Source of the DNA: Aquabacter spiritensis
GTDB lineage: Bacteria; Pseudomonadota; Alphaproteobacteria; Rhizobiales; Xanthobacteraceae
Length of the DNA stretch: 64,000 nucleotides
Assembly (NCBI RefSeq): GCF_004346185.1
Contig: NZ_SMAI01000001.1
Location: 744,001-808,000 of the forward strand
Direction: 5' to 3'
The first letter of the stretch is position 1, and each line of letters opens with the position of its first letter. Under the pieces are notes generated by a model, which was not told the origin of the DNA, ran no database searches, and was given only the letters and a program-made list of their open reading frames with translations. The translations under genes were made by a program, and so were the position numbers. Of the stretch, positions 1 to 8,039 are shown in pieces.

Positions 1-70
1 GGACATTCCGTTCTCTCCCGGAAATCTTGATCTGTGCCGTCCGGTGCCTTTCCCGTTTCGCCCGGCGGGC

Positions 71-772
71 CTAGTCGGGAAAGACCCCATGCTTGTCGAC
101 ATGGGCCGCAAGACCCATGGTGTGCTCGCGCACCAGCCGCTCGCAGAGATCGGCATCGCCGCCCTCGAGCGCCTCGATGATGGCCATGTGCTCGCGCATC
201 GACGTCTCCGACCGGTTCTCCTGGCGCACCGACACGGCGCGGATGGCGCGCATGTGGAGGAACAGGTTCTCGGTCATGTCTACGATCAGCTTGCAGCCGC
301 CCATGCGGATGATCGCCTGGTGAAAGACGATATTGGCCTGGGAATATTCATTCATATGCGCCGCGGGCGGCTCTTTCTCGAACTCGTCGAACAAATGGCG
401 CAGCCCCTTGATGTCGCCGGCGGCGGCGCGGCCGGCGGCGAGCCGCGCCGCCATGCCTTCGAGCGCCGCCCACACCGTGATCATCTCGATGATCTGCCGC
501 TTGGTCTTGCGCACCACGAAGATGCCCCGGCGCGGCACGGAGCGCACGAAGCCCTCCTGCTCCAGCACCGTCATCGCCTCGCGGATCGGGGTGCGGCTGA
601 CCCCGAGGTCTTCGGAGAGCTGGCGTTCGTCGAGGCGGAATTCCGTGGTCGAGCCGTAAATGTCCATCTCGGTGATGGCCCGCTTCAGCGCGTCATAGGC
701 CAGCATGCGAAGGCTGGAACTGGCTCCGAGCGGCTCCACATTCAGCTTCGGTGTGTCTGCGACGTGCTGCAC
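71..772 (-). CDS. GntR-family regulator, FCD subfamily (paralogue 1)
   Basis: DNA-binding transcriptional regulator of 233 residues. The N-terminal winged helix (about residues 25-95) contains GVSRTPIREAM and the wing RRGIFVVRKTK. The C-terminal FCD ligand-binding domain (about 100-225) has the usual spaced histidines, as in NIVFHQAIIRMGG and REHMAIIEAL, which in this family hold a metal next to a carboxylate effector. The start codon is GTG, placed by alignment with the paralogue at 33782-34471, which shares well over half its residues. It lies downstream of and codirectional with tctCBA, so it probably controls that transporter. An operator-like site lies 61 bases upstream. Family assignment is certain; the effector is unknown. 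Confidence 0.93.
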   Translation of the reverse strand: MQHVADTPKLNVEPLGASSSLRMLAYDALKRAITEMDIYGSTTEFRLDERQLSEDLGVSRTPIREAMTVLEQEGFVRSVPRRGIFVVRKTKRQIIEMITVWAALEGMAARLAAGRAAAGDIKGLRHLFDEFEKEPPAAHMNEYSQANIVFHQAIIRMGGCKLIVDMTENLFLHMRAIRAVSVRQENRSETSMREHMAIIEALEGGDADLCERLVREHTMGLAAHVDKHGVFPD

Positions 773-832
773 CTAGAGGTCCCTTCCCATGGCCGGCGCC
801 TTCTGGCGGGCGCGCGCCGTTGGTGAAATACT

Positions 833-845
833 GTGTACTGTATGC
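833..845 (-). promoter_or_regulatory. Candidate GntR operator upstream of paralogue 1
   Basis: Reads GCATACAGTACAC on the minus strand. It matches 11 of 13 positions of the site before the gene at 5832 (GCATACATTATAC). Its own dyad symmetry is imperfect. The role is inferred from recurrence of the motif next to related genes. Confidence 0.4.
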
Positions 846-897
846 TACGGCGTGACGCAACCCTCCCCGCCCGAGCGGCCCGCGGTCGAGACCCACG

Positions 898-951
898 TTC
901 CGGACGGGCGGCGAACCGTCCGTCCGGAAAAGCGCCCGGCGCATCGGGCGC
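898..951 (-). terminator. Hairpin pair after tctA
   Basis: Arms GCGCCCG (932-938) and CGGGCGC (945-951) form a stem. Reading the minus strand, a run of four T follows (928-931), as expected for an intrinsic terminator of the tct operon. A second inverted repeat, TTCCGGACGG (898-907) with CCGTCCGGAA (920-929), lies directly beyond it. Confidence 0.6.
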
Positions 952-961
952 CGGGTCGGCC

Positions 962-2476
962 TCACTCCGCCGCGGCGGGGCGCGGCCCGCCCATGAGGCG
1001 GTTCTTGAGCATGGCGATGACCGGCCAGAACAGCATCACCAGCGCGAGCGTGACGATGGAGCCGACCAGCGGGTTGGAGAAGAAGATCCCCATATTGCCC
1101 TGCGACACCAGCATCGCCTGCCGGAACGAGCTTTCCGCCATGTCGCCGAGCACCAAAGCCAGCACCAGCGGCGCCAGCGGGTAGTCCAGCTTCTTGAAGA
1201 CATAGCCGATGACGCCGAAGATCAGCATGACGGCGATGTCGAGGGCGGCATTGTGCACCGTGTAGGCGCCGACCGCGCAGATCACCAGGATGATCGGGGC
1301 GATGACGCTGAACGGGATGCGCAGGATCGCCGCGAACAGCGGCACCGTGGTCAGAACCACGATCAGACCGGCGATATTGCCGAGATAGATCGAGGCGATG
1401 AGACCCCAGACGAAGTCCTTCTGCTCGACGAACAGAAGCGGGCCGGGCTGGAGACCCCAGATCAGAAGGCCGCCCAGCAGCACCGCCGCGGTCGGCGAGC
1501 CGGGAATGCCGAGGGTGAGCATGGGCAGCAGCGCCGAGGTCCCGGCCGCGTGGGCCGCGACTTCCGGCATCACCACGCCTTCGAGCTCGCCCTTGCCGAA
1601 ATTCTTCCCGTTCTTGGAGAATTTTTTCGCGAGGCCGTAGCTCATGAAGGAGGCCGGGGTGGCGCCGCCCGGCGTGATGCCCATCCAGCAGCCGACCGCC
1701 GCCGAGCGGAGCATGCCGACCCAGTATTTCGGCAGCTGCGCCCAGGTCTGGAACACCACCTTGGCGTTGATCTTGGCGCTCTTGCCCTTGAAGGCGAGGC
1801 CCTCTTCCATCGTCAGCAGGATTTCGCCGACGCCGAACAGGCCGATGACCGCGACCAGGAAGTCGAAGCCGCGCAGCAATTCCACCGACCCGAAGGTCAT
1901 GCGCAGCTGGCCGGTCACGGTGTCGATGCCCACGGCCGCCAGCGCGAAGCCGAGCGTCATCGCCGCCAGCACCTTGAAGGGCGATTCTCGGCCCATGCCC
2001 ACGAAGGAGCAGAAGGTGAGGAGATAGACCGCGAAGAATTCGGCGGGGCCGAACTGCAGCGCGAACTTGGCGATCACCGGCGCGAGGAAGGTGATGAGCA
2101 GCACGGCGATGAAGGCGCCGATGAAGGAGCCCGTGAAAGCGCCGGTGAGCGCTTCGCCGGCACGGCCCTTCTGCGCCATCGGATGCCCGTCGAAGGTGGT
2201 CGCCACCGACCAGGGCTCGCCGGGAATGTTGAACAGCACCGAAGTGATGGCGCCGCCGAACAAGGCTCCCCAATAGATCGAGGAGAGCATGATGATCGCC
2301 GAGACCGGCGACATGGAGAAGGTGAGCGGCAGGAGGATCGCCACGCCATTGGCGCCGCCGAGGCCCGGCAGCACCCCGATGAGCACGCCCAGGGCGATGC
2401 CGACGAACATGTAAACGATGTTCATCGGATCGCCGAGAACGCCGAAACCTCCGATTAGTGACGAGAGTGCTTCCAC
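962..2476 (-). CDS. tctA: Tripartite tricarboxylate transporter, large permease TctA
   Basis: Large membrane subunit of a TTT-family secondary transporter that takes up a carboxylate delivered by the periplasmic protein TctC. It has 504 residues, the usual length, with about a dozen hydrophobic segments. The TctA signature is clear near the N-terminus: GVLPGLGGANGVAILLPL (about residues 35-53) and LFNIPGEPWS (about 82-91); a second glycine-rich stretch, GCWMGITPGGATP, lies in the middle. The start is GTG, supported by a GGAGG six bases upstream. It is the third gene of tctC-tctB-tctA. The substrate cannot be read from sequence. Confidence 0.95.
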   Translation of the reverse strand: MEALSSLIGGFGVLGDPMNIVYMFVGIALGVLIGVLPGLGGANGVAILLPLTFSMSPVSAIIMLSSIYWGALFGGAITSVLFNIPGEPWSVATTFDGHPMAQKGRAGEALTGAFTGSFIGAFIAVLLITFLAPVIAKFALQFGPAEFFAVYLLTFCSFVGMGRESPFKVLAAMTLGFALAAVGIDTVTGQLRMTFGSVELLRGFDFLVAVIGLFGVGEILLTMEEGLAFKGKSAKINAKVVFQTWAQLPKYWVGMLRSAAVGCWMGITPGGATPASFMSYGLAKKFSKNGKNFGKGELEGVVMPEVAAHAAGTSALLPMLTLGIPGSPTAAVLLGGLLIWGLQPGPLLFVEQKDFVWGLIASIYLGNIAGLIVVLTTVPLFAAILRIPFSVIAPIILVICAVGAYTVHNAALDIAVMLIFGVIGYVFKKLDYPLAPLVLALVLGDMAESSFRQAMLVSQGNMGIFFSNPLVGSIVTLALVMLFWPVIAMLKNRLMGGPRPAAAE

Positions 2477-2617
2477 GTTATTCCTCCCCAGAACCCCGGC
2501 GCTTCTCGCGCGGGCGTGCGGGTCATGTTGCAGATCAGGTGCCGCGTTGCGGCGCCGAGGGGCCGGCGCCGTCCGAGGTCTTGCGGTTCGGGCCGCCCCC
2601 GCCGAGGGGCGGCGGGA

Positions 2618-3124
2618 TCAGTAGCCGAGGGCGCTCTCGATCGGTCCCTTCGGCAGCGGCACGAGGAACCAGATCTCGAACATCACGAACAGGACCAGCG
2701 GAACGCCGATCGCGACCGGGAGAATGACGGGCAGCTTGTACTTGCCGAGCCACCACATGAAGAAGGCGATGAAGATCATCGAGGCGAAGTAGATCCCGAT
2801 GAAATTGATCAGAATGACATAGGCGATGGTTGGAACCAGGACCTTCAGGACGGATCCGAGCTGCTCGCGATCGACGAAATTGCTGCGGTCCGGCGTCTTG
2901 GTGAAGAGGGTCATCGCCAGCGTGCCGAGGCTGGAAATGAACATGATCAGCCCCACATAGAAGGGGAAATATCCGGATTGCGGCCCATCCGAGGCCCAGC
3001 GGGCGCCGATGCGCCAGCTGTCGGCCATCACGAGCGCCGCGACGCCCATGAAGAGCAGCGCGACGATGACGTCCATGGAGCGGTTGGAAACGGTGTTTTC
3101 GGATTTGTCGGTTTCGGTTGCCAT
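2618..3124 (-). CDS. tctB: Tripartite tricarboxylate transporter, small permease TctB
   Basis: Small four-helix membrane subunit that partners TctA. It has 168 residues. Hydrophobic segments follow a short polar N-terminus: VIVALLFMGVAALVM, FPFYVGLIMFISS, and a C-terminal pair around LINFIGIYFASMIF and LPVAIGVPLVLFVMF. The open frame extends further upstream, but the extra part is arginine-rich and unlike TctB. The ATG at 3124 is preceded by AGGA at a workable distance. It lies between tctC and tctA, as in other TTT operons. Confidence 0.9.
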   Translation of the reverse strand: MATETDKSENTVSNRSMDVIVALLFMGVAALVMADSWRIGARWASDGPQSGYFPFYVGLIMFISSLGTLAMTLFTKTPDRSNFVDREQLGSVLKVLVPTIAYVILINFIGIYFASMIFIAFFMWWLGKYKLPVILPVAIGVPLVLFVMFEIWFLVPLPKGPIESALGY

Positions 3125-3483
3125 GCCATGCGTCCTGTCGGGGACATGCGTCCTGTCGGAGAGACCGGGTCGATGCGACCCAATCGGGGAAATCGTGCCG
3201 GCTCCCGCACAAAGGCTCGGGCGGGCGGCGGCGGAACGAAGCCGCGCGGTTCGCGGCAGGCTGCAGATGCGTCGGGTCGTTCGGCCGCCACGAGGCGGCG
3301 CGGCTCCTGCCGGCCCCGACAGGGACCGGCCGACCCGGATTCGGCAGGACACGCACTCCGTCCTGGCCGATATTGGTCACACGACGTCTAAGACGGGATC
3401 CTCGGACCGGTCAGGCCGAACCGTGCACCGGACGGGAGACCCCGGGGAGGAGCCGGCTCGCCCGAGCCGGCCCTCGACACCGA
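3125..3483. other. Long tctC-tctB intergenic region
   Basis: These 359 bases inside the tct operon hold no convincing gene. They contain the tandem duplication before tctB and a perfect hairpin just after tctC (arms GCCGGCTC 3452-3459 and GAGCCGGC 3464-3471). A hairpin here would protect or partly terminate the tctC message and favour extra binding protein over permease; that role is inference. Confidence 0.55.
3127..3162. repeat. 18-bp tandem duplication before tctB
   Basis: Two copies of an 18-base unit (3127-3144 and 3145-3162), differing at one position, sit just upstream of the tctB start. Each copy carries an AGGA on the minus strand, so the ribosome-binding region has been duplicated. 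Confidence 0.7.
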
Positions 3484-4497
3484 TCACTTCGCGATGAAGC
3501 CCGCATTCTCCATGAGCGCGCGGTGGCTCTCGGCGGCCTTGCCGAGCCAGGCCTTGTATTCCTCGCCCGTGAGCATCGTGGTGTTGAAGGCGCCCTTCTG
3601 CATGAAGTCCTTCCATTCCGGCGTGTCGCGCACCTGCTTGAACAGGTTCACGTAATAGTCCACCTGATCCTTGGTGACCCGGGGCGCCGTGAAGATGCCG
3701 CGCAGCATCAGATATTCGATATCGAGACCAGCTTCCTTGCAGGTCGGGATATCGCCCCAGGACTTGTCGGCCGTGACCAGTTCCTTGTAGGGCATGCGCT
3801 GGCTGTCGAAGACGCAGAGCGGCTTCAGTTCGCCGGCGCGCCACTGCGACACGGCTTCGATGGGATTGTTCACCGAGGAGGTGATGTGGCCGCCGACGAG
3901 CTGCGCCGCGACATCGCCGCCGCCCTTGTACGGGACGTAGATGAACTTCGCGCCGGTCTTCTGCTCGATCGCGGCGGTGATGATCTGGTCTTCCTGCTTG
4001 GAGCCGGTGCCACCCATCTTGAACTTGGCGTCGGAACCTGCCGCCTTCAGGTCCGCGAGATAGCCCTTCACGTCGTTATAGGGCGCCTTCGCGTTGACCC
4101 ACAGGACGAACTCGTCGAGCGCCAGCATGGAGACGGGGGTGAGATCGTCCCACTTGAACGGCACGCCGGTCGCGAGCGGAGTGGTGAAAAGATTGGAGAG
4201 CGTGATGATGATCTTGTGCGGGTTGCCCGCCGATCCCTTCACGTCGAGGAAGCCCTCGGCGCCGGCGCCGCCGGACTTGTTGATCACCACCAGGTTCTGC
4301 TTCATCAGAGAATTTTTCTGGATGATGCCCTGGAGCATGCGCGCCATCTGGTCGGCGCCGCCCCCGGTTCCCGCCGGGACGATGAATTCGACGGTCTTGG
4401 TGGGCTCCCACGCCAGCGCGGAGAGCGGGCTCAACGCCGCAAGAGCGGCACACACGGCGGCGAATCGCTGCGCCGATTTGGCAACTGCCAAACGCAT
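3484..4497 (-). CDS. tctC: TTT solute-binding protein TctC (Bug family)
   Basis: Periplasmic binding protein that captures a carboxylate for TctAB. About 337 residues. A signal peptide ends near the ALA before WEPTK. The Bug/TctC fold is seen in VEFIVPAGTGGGADQMAR (ligand-binding loop after the first strand) and in YVPYKGGGDVAAQLVGG, whose second loop also contacts ligand. An ATG two codons further upstream (4503) is in frame, but GGAGG sits only two bases from it and eight from the ATG at 4497, so the latter is chosen. First gene of tctCBA. Bug proteins bind varied carboxylates, so the ligand is open. Confidence 0.93.
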   Translation of the reverse strand: MRLAVAKSAQRFAAVCAALAALSPLSALAWEPTKTVEFIVPAGTGGGADQMARMLQGIIQKNSLMKQNLVVINKSGGAGAEGFLDVKGSAGNPHKIIITLSNLFTTPLATGVPFKWDDLTPVSMLALDEFVLWVNAKAPYNDVKGYLADLKAAGSDAKFKMGGTGSKQEDQIITAAIEQKTGAKFIYVPYKGGGDVAAQLVGGHITSSVNNPIEAVSQWRAGELKPLCVFDSQRMPYKELVTADKSWGDIPTCKEAGLDIEYLMLRGIFTAPRVTKDQVDYYVNLFKQVRDTPEWKDFMQKGAFNTTMLTGEEYKAWLGKAAESHRALMENAGFIAK

Positions 4498-4503
4498 CTT
4501 CAT

Positions 4504-4772
4504 TTCCTCCCGATCGCCCGCCTTCTTGAAGAGGCGGATTGCGTTGATTTAACTACTTGAACGAATTGACTTATTGCCACTCTGGCTAGGAGTGGATCTG
4601 GAAAGAGTATATTGTATGTCACCCGTGTGCAATGGAAATTGACAATGTTGAATTCGGTGCGCCGAATACATTTATCTGAAATATAAAATACAATATTCCA
4701 TTCGCACTTGCAGCATTGGGGCGGGACGCGAGGGCCGACCACCTGCGGATCCGACTCCGGCGGGCGGCGCCC
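4504..4772 (-). promoter_or_regulatory. AT-rich promoter region of tctCBA with candidate operator
   Basis: This region is strikingly AT-rich against the rest of the window. On the minus strand a possible -35 TTGCAC and -10 TACTCT lie 17 bases apart. The operator-like sequence ACATACAATATAC (minus strand, 4607-4619) overlaps them and resembles the site at 5792-5804. Promoter boxes are guesses; the motif match is seen directly. Confidence 0.45.
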
Positions 4773-5615
4773 TCAGCGCGGGGCGGACCATTCGGACGGG
4801 CCGTCCTGCACCCCCGAATAGAGCCGCGTCATCTCGTCGGCCGCCGCCGCGACCCTGCGGCCGAGACGCGCGATCCGGTCGTCGCTCATGCGCACCGAGG
4901 GGCCGGCGACAGAGACCGCGCCGATCGGCTCGCGCCATTCGTTGAAGATGGCCGCTGCGACCGCGCACATGCCGAGCGTGTGCTCCTCCTCGTCCACGGA
5001 ATAGCCGCGCGCGCCGAGGCGAAGCAGATCCTCGACAAGATCCCGCTCCGAGCGGTGCGTCCGAACGGTGAAGGCCTCATAGCGGATTTGCGCGAGACAG
5101 GCGCCGCGGAACGCGGGGCTTGCGGCAGCGAGGATCGCCTTCCCCGCCGCCGAGGCATGGAGCGGCAGGCGCGCGCCCAGCCGGAAAAAGGCCCGGACCG
5201 GAGAATGCCCCTCGGCCTGCGCCACCACGACCAGTTCGTTGCCGTCGAACATGGCGAGGTTCACCGTCTCCTCGGTCTCGTGCAGCAAGCGGCGGATCAC
5301 CGGCCGGCCGATGTCCGGCAATTTGCGGATGCGCAGATAAGCGGCGCCGATCCGGAACAGGCCGAGGCCCACGGTCCAGAGCCCATTCTCCTGGTCGTGC
5401 GTCACCAATTGGCGCTTCTGCAACGTCGCCAGGAGCCGATGCGCCGTCGAGGCGGGCAGTTCCGCGCGCTTGGCGATCTCGCTGAGGGTCATGCCGTCCA
5501 TGTCCGCGACGAGGCGCAGCAGGGCGATGGCGCGGTCAAGCGACTGCACTTCGCCGCCGTCGACCGCCGAGGCGGGCCGACCGCGGCGGCGCGGTGCACT
5601 GCTCAGATCTTCCAT
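4773..5615 (-). CDS. IclR-family transcriptional regulator
   Basis: Regulator of 280 residues. The N-terminal winged helix (about 25-90) includes LSEIAKRAELPASTAHRLL. The C-terminal effector domain (about 100-265) has the family's GSVSVAGP-like segment (here GAVSVAGPSVRMSDDR) and the central region LPLHASAAGKAILA. The ATG at 5615 is preferred over a GTG one codon earlier, with GGGGAAGGG upstream. It sits between tctC (same strand) and the divergent reductase gene at 5832, so it may regulate either or both. The effector is unknown. Confidence 0.92.
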   Translation of the reverse strand: MEDLSSAPRRRGRPASAVDGGEVQSLDRAIALLRLVADMDGMTLSEIAKRAELPASTAHRLLATLQKRQLVTHDQENGLWTVGLGLFRIGAAYLRIRKLPDIGRPVIRRLLHETEETVNLAMFDGNELVVVAQAEGHSPVRAFFRLGARLPLHASAAGKAILAAASPAFRGACLAQIRYEAFTVRTHRSERDLVEDLLRLGARGYSVDEEEHTLGMCAVAAAIFNEWREPIGAVSVAGPSVRMSDDRIARLGRRVAAAADEMTRLYSGVQDGPSEWSAPR

Positions 5616-5791
5616 CACACCCTTCCCCGCTGCCCGCGGTCTACGCAGGCGGATAGAAGGCGTGATTTCGAGAGCCGGAGCAAGCCGGACCGCTTCAGCG
5701 CGCCCTGCGTCAATTTTCCATATTACGGAAAATCATCTCATAAATATCGTTGGACCCAAGACGCGGAGGGAGCCGCGCGCCTGCCAATCTG

Positions 5792-5804
5792 GCATACATT
5801 ATAC
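5792..5804 (+). promoter_or_regulatory. Candidate GntR operator before the ketopantoate-reductase-like gene
   Basis: GCATACATTATAC, 27 bases before the start codon at 5832. It matches the site before tctC at 11 of 13 positions and the site before GntR paralogue 1 at 11 of 13. It lies in the divergent promoter region shared with the IclR gene. Confidence 0.45.
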
Positions 5805-5831
5805 ACCATGAACCATGCGGGAGGATCGGCC

Positions 5832-6866
5832 ATGAAGGTGTGTATCTATGGCGCCGGCGCCATCGGCGGTTATCTGGGGGTGCAATTGGCCCAGGCCGGT
5901 GCCGAAGTCAGCCTGGTCGCCAGGGGGCCGCATCTCGAAGCGATGAAGCAGAACGGCGTCAAACTGCTGATCGACGGCGAGGAGCGCGTCGCCAAGGTTC
6001 ATGCGACCGACGATCCCGCCGAACTCGGTCCCCAGGACTACGTCTTCATCGCGCTGAAGGCTCATTCCGTCCCCGGAATCGTCGAGCGCATGCGTCCGCT
6101 GCTCGGCAACGACACCAGCGTCGTGACCGCAATCAACGGCGTTCCCTACTGGTATTTCTACAAGCATGGCGGGCCGCTGGAAGGGCGCACCCTCGCCAGC
6201 ATCGATCCGGGCGCCCGCCAATGGGAGGTGCTGCGCCCGGAACGGGCGATCGGCTGCATCGTCTATCCCGCGACCGAAGTGGTCGCGCCCGGGGTGATCC
6301 AGCACGTCTATGGCGACAAGTTTCCCATCGGCGAGCCCTCGGGAGAGACCTCAGACCGGGTGACGCGGCTCGCCGCCATGATGGCCAAAGGCGGCCTGCG
6401 CGCGCCTGTCCTCAGCAATATCCGGGACGAAATGTGGCTGAAGCTGTGGGGCAATCTCTGCTTCAATCCGATCAGCGCGCTGACCCATGCCACGCTCGAC
6501 GTGATCGCCGCCGATCCCGACACCCGCGCCGTGGCGCGGGCCATGATGCTGGAAGCCGCGGCGATCGCGACCCGGCTCGGCATTCGGTTCCGGGTGGATG
6601 TCGAACGGCGCATCGACGGCGCCGGCGCGGTGGGCGGCCACAAGACGTCGATGCTTCAGGATCTCGAGCGCGACCGGCCGATGGAAATCGATCCGCTCGT
6701 CACCGCGGTGCAGGAAATGGGGCGCATGCTGGACCTGCCGACCCCGACGCTGGATGTCGTGCTCGCTCTAGTGCGCCAGCGCGCCGCAATGGCCGGCCTC
6801 GGCGGCCATCTCGCTTTGCCGCCGCTGGTGCCGGCCGACCTGCCGGCCGCGCAGACGCGCCACTGA
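5832..6866 (+). CDS. 2-dehydropantoate 2-reductase family protein (PanE/ApbA)
   Basis: NADPH-dependent reductase of a 2-keto acid; the founding member reduces ketopantoate to pantoate in vitamin B5 synthesis. It has 344 residues. The Rossmann motif GAGAIGGYLG is at residues 7-16. The family's catalytic lysine lies in VFIALKAHSV, and the C-terminal helical domain contains LKLWGNLCFNPISALT. The ATG at 5832 is chosen over one at 5808 because GGGAGGA precedes it. Placement opposite a carboxylate transporter and IclR, under a shared operator-like motif, suggests a paralogue acting on a transported keto acid rather than the housekeeping enzyme; that is inference. Confidence 0.88.
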   Translation: MKVCIYGAGAIGGYLGVQLAQAGAEVSLVARGPHLEAMKQNGVKLLIDGEERVAKVHATDDPAELGPQDYVFIALKAHSVPGIVERMRPLLGNDTSVVTAINGVPYWYFYKHGGPLEGRTLASIDPGARQWEVLRPERAIGCIVYPATEVVAPGVIQHVYGDKFPIGEPSGETSDRVTRLAAMMAKGGLRAPVLSNIRDEMWLKLWGNLCFNPISALTHATLDVIAADPDTRAVARAMMLEAAAIATRLGIRFRVDVERRIDGAGAVGGHKTSMLQDLERDRPMEIDPLVTAVQEMGRMLDLPTPTLDVVLALVRQRAAMAGLGGHLALPPLVPADLPAAQTRH

Positions 6867-6923
6867 GCGGGAGCGGTTCGAAATGCGGCCCTGGTGCCCG
6901 CCGACGCTCCGGCGGGCGTGGGA

Positions 6924-7046
6924 CTAGTCCGCGACCTCCGCGGCGATCGCGACCACGGGCGCCGATGCCGGAACCCCGGCATTGAGCGCCACGCCGGTGA
7001 GCGCATAGCTGAAGATAAGGGCAGCAAACACGGCGATACGCTTCAT
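6924..7046 (-). CDS. Small hypothetical exported or membrane peptide
   Basis: A 40-residue frame starting MKRIAVFAALIFSY with a hydrophobic core and a short Ala/Val-rich tail. It looks like a signal peptide with little else, or a single-pass micropeptide. An ATG one codon upstream (7049) is equally possible. It converges on the reductase gene. A 15-base inverted repeat, GGGAAGAATCTTCCC (7109-7123), lies upstream. No family is recognised, and it could be chance. Confidence 0.35.
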   Translation of the reverse strand: MKRIAVFAALIFSYALTGVALNAGVPASAPVVAIAAEVAD

Positions 7047-7049
7047 CAT

Positions 7050-7386
7050 GTGACGGCTCTCGAGCGTCCAGGGAAATCCGTGCGCAGACGCGCGCAAAGG
7101 CACGCTGCGGGAAGAATCTTCCCAAGAGGTTAAACTTGGCCGCTGCCGGATGTGTTGCAGCGTGGGGCTTTCAGTGACGGTTAATGCGCCAGCGCGGCCA
7201 AGGTTCCCGCGTTTTCTGGACAGAGGCCGCGCGGGCGTCTAGAGCCGGGGTCGAGCGGGCTGAATCGCCCCGCATGGTGAATCCGTCCTTCGTCTCGACC
7301 GGCGCCGCGGGCCGCGGAAGGGGCGCAGACCGCCGCGCGGACCGTGCGCTCTGCCCGCGCCCGTTCTCCGGAAAAGATCGCATTTC
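7050..7386. other. Intergenic region before the yqaA-like gene
   Basis: About 340 bases with no supportable gene. The one clear structure is the inverted repeat GGGAAGA-A-TCTTCCC at 7109-7123. Open frames here are GC-rich chance frames. Confidence 0.5.
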
Positions 7387-7968
7387 ATGCTCCGCAAGCT
7401 GTATGACTGGGTCATCGCCTATTCGGCACGGCCCTCCGCCCCCTGGGCCCTGGGCATCGTCTCCTTCGCCGAGAGTTCGATCTTTCCGATCCCCCCGGAC
7501 GTTCTCCAGGTGCCGATGACGCTGGCACGGCCTGAAAAGGCCTGGACCTACGCCTTGATCGCGACCTTGAGTTCGGTCGCGGGCGGCCTGGTCGGCTATG
7601 CGATCGGTGCCCTGCTCTATGACAGCGTCGGCCTGTTCCTGATCAATCTCTACGGCTATGGCAGCAAGGTGGAAGCGTTTCGCCACGCTTATGCCCAATA
7701 CGGCCACTGGGTGATCCTGCTGAAGGGCCTCACCCCGATCCCCTACAAGCTCGTGACCATCACGTCCGGCTTCGCCGATTACAGCCTGTTCTGGTTCGTG
7801 GTGCTCTCCCTGATCACCCGCGGCGCCCGCTTCTTCATCCTCGCCGCGCTGCTGCACCATTTCGGGCCGGTGGCGCGGGAATTCATCGAGAAGCGGCTGG
7901 GGCTCGTCACCCTCGGCCTGTTCGCGGTGGTGGTGGTGGGCCTCGTGGCGGCGGTCTATCTGTTCTGA
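7387..7968 (+). CDS. YqaA/DedA-family inner-membrane protein
   Basis: Integral membrane protein of 193 residues with a VTT (SNARE-associated/DedA) domain. Family features are FAESSIFPIPPDVLQVPM early in the chain, the glycine-rich GGLVGYAIGAL segment, and KGLTPIPYKLVTITSG, the re-entrant loop conserved in YqaA proteins. DedA relatives move or flip membrane lipids; the substrate of YqaA members is not established. No strong ribosome site precedes the ATG. It converges with gltD. Confidence 0.85.
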   Translation: MLRKLYDWVIAYSARPSAPWALGIVSFAESSIFPIPPDVLQVPMTLARPEKAWTYALIATLSSVAGGLVGYAIGALLYDSVGLFLINLYGYGSKVEAFRHAYAQYGHWVILLKGLTPIPYKLVTITSGFADYSLFWFVVLSLITRGARFFILAALLHHFGPVAREFIEKRLGLVTLGLFAVVVVGLVAAVYLF

Positions 7969-7989
7969 CCGCCCGGCCGGGGCCGGAGG

Positions 7990-8013
7990 CGTGCCGGGAA
8001 GCCTCCCGGCACG
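7990..8013. terminator. Hairpin between convergent yqaA-like gene and gltD
   Basis: Perfect ten-base arms, CGTGCCGGGA (7990-7999) and TCCCGGCACG (8004-8013), with a four-base loop between two convergent genes. There is no T-run, so it is a terminator-like stem of uncertain efficiency. Confidence 0.6.
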
Positions 8014-8039
8014 GCCCGAACCGGCGGACCCCGACCGCC

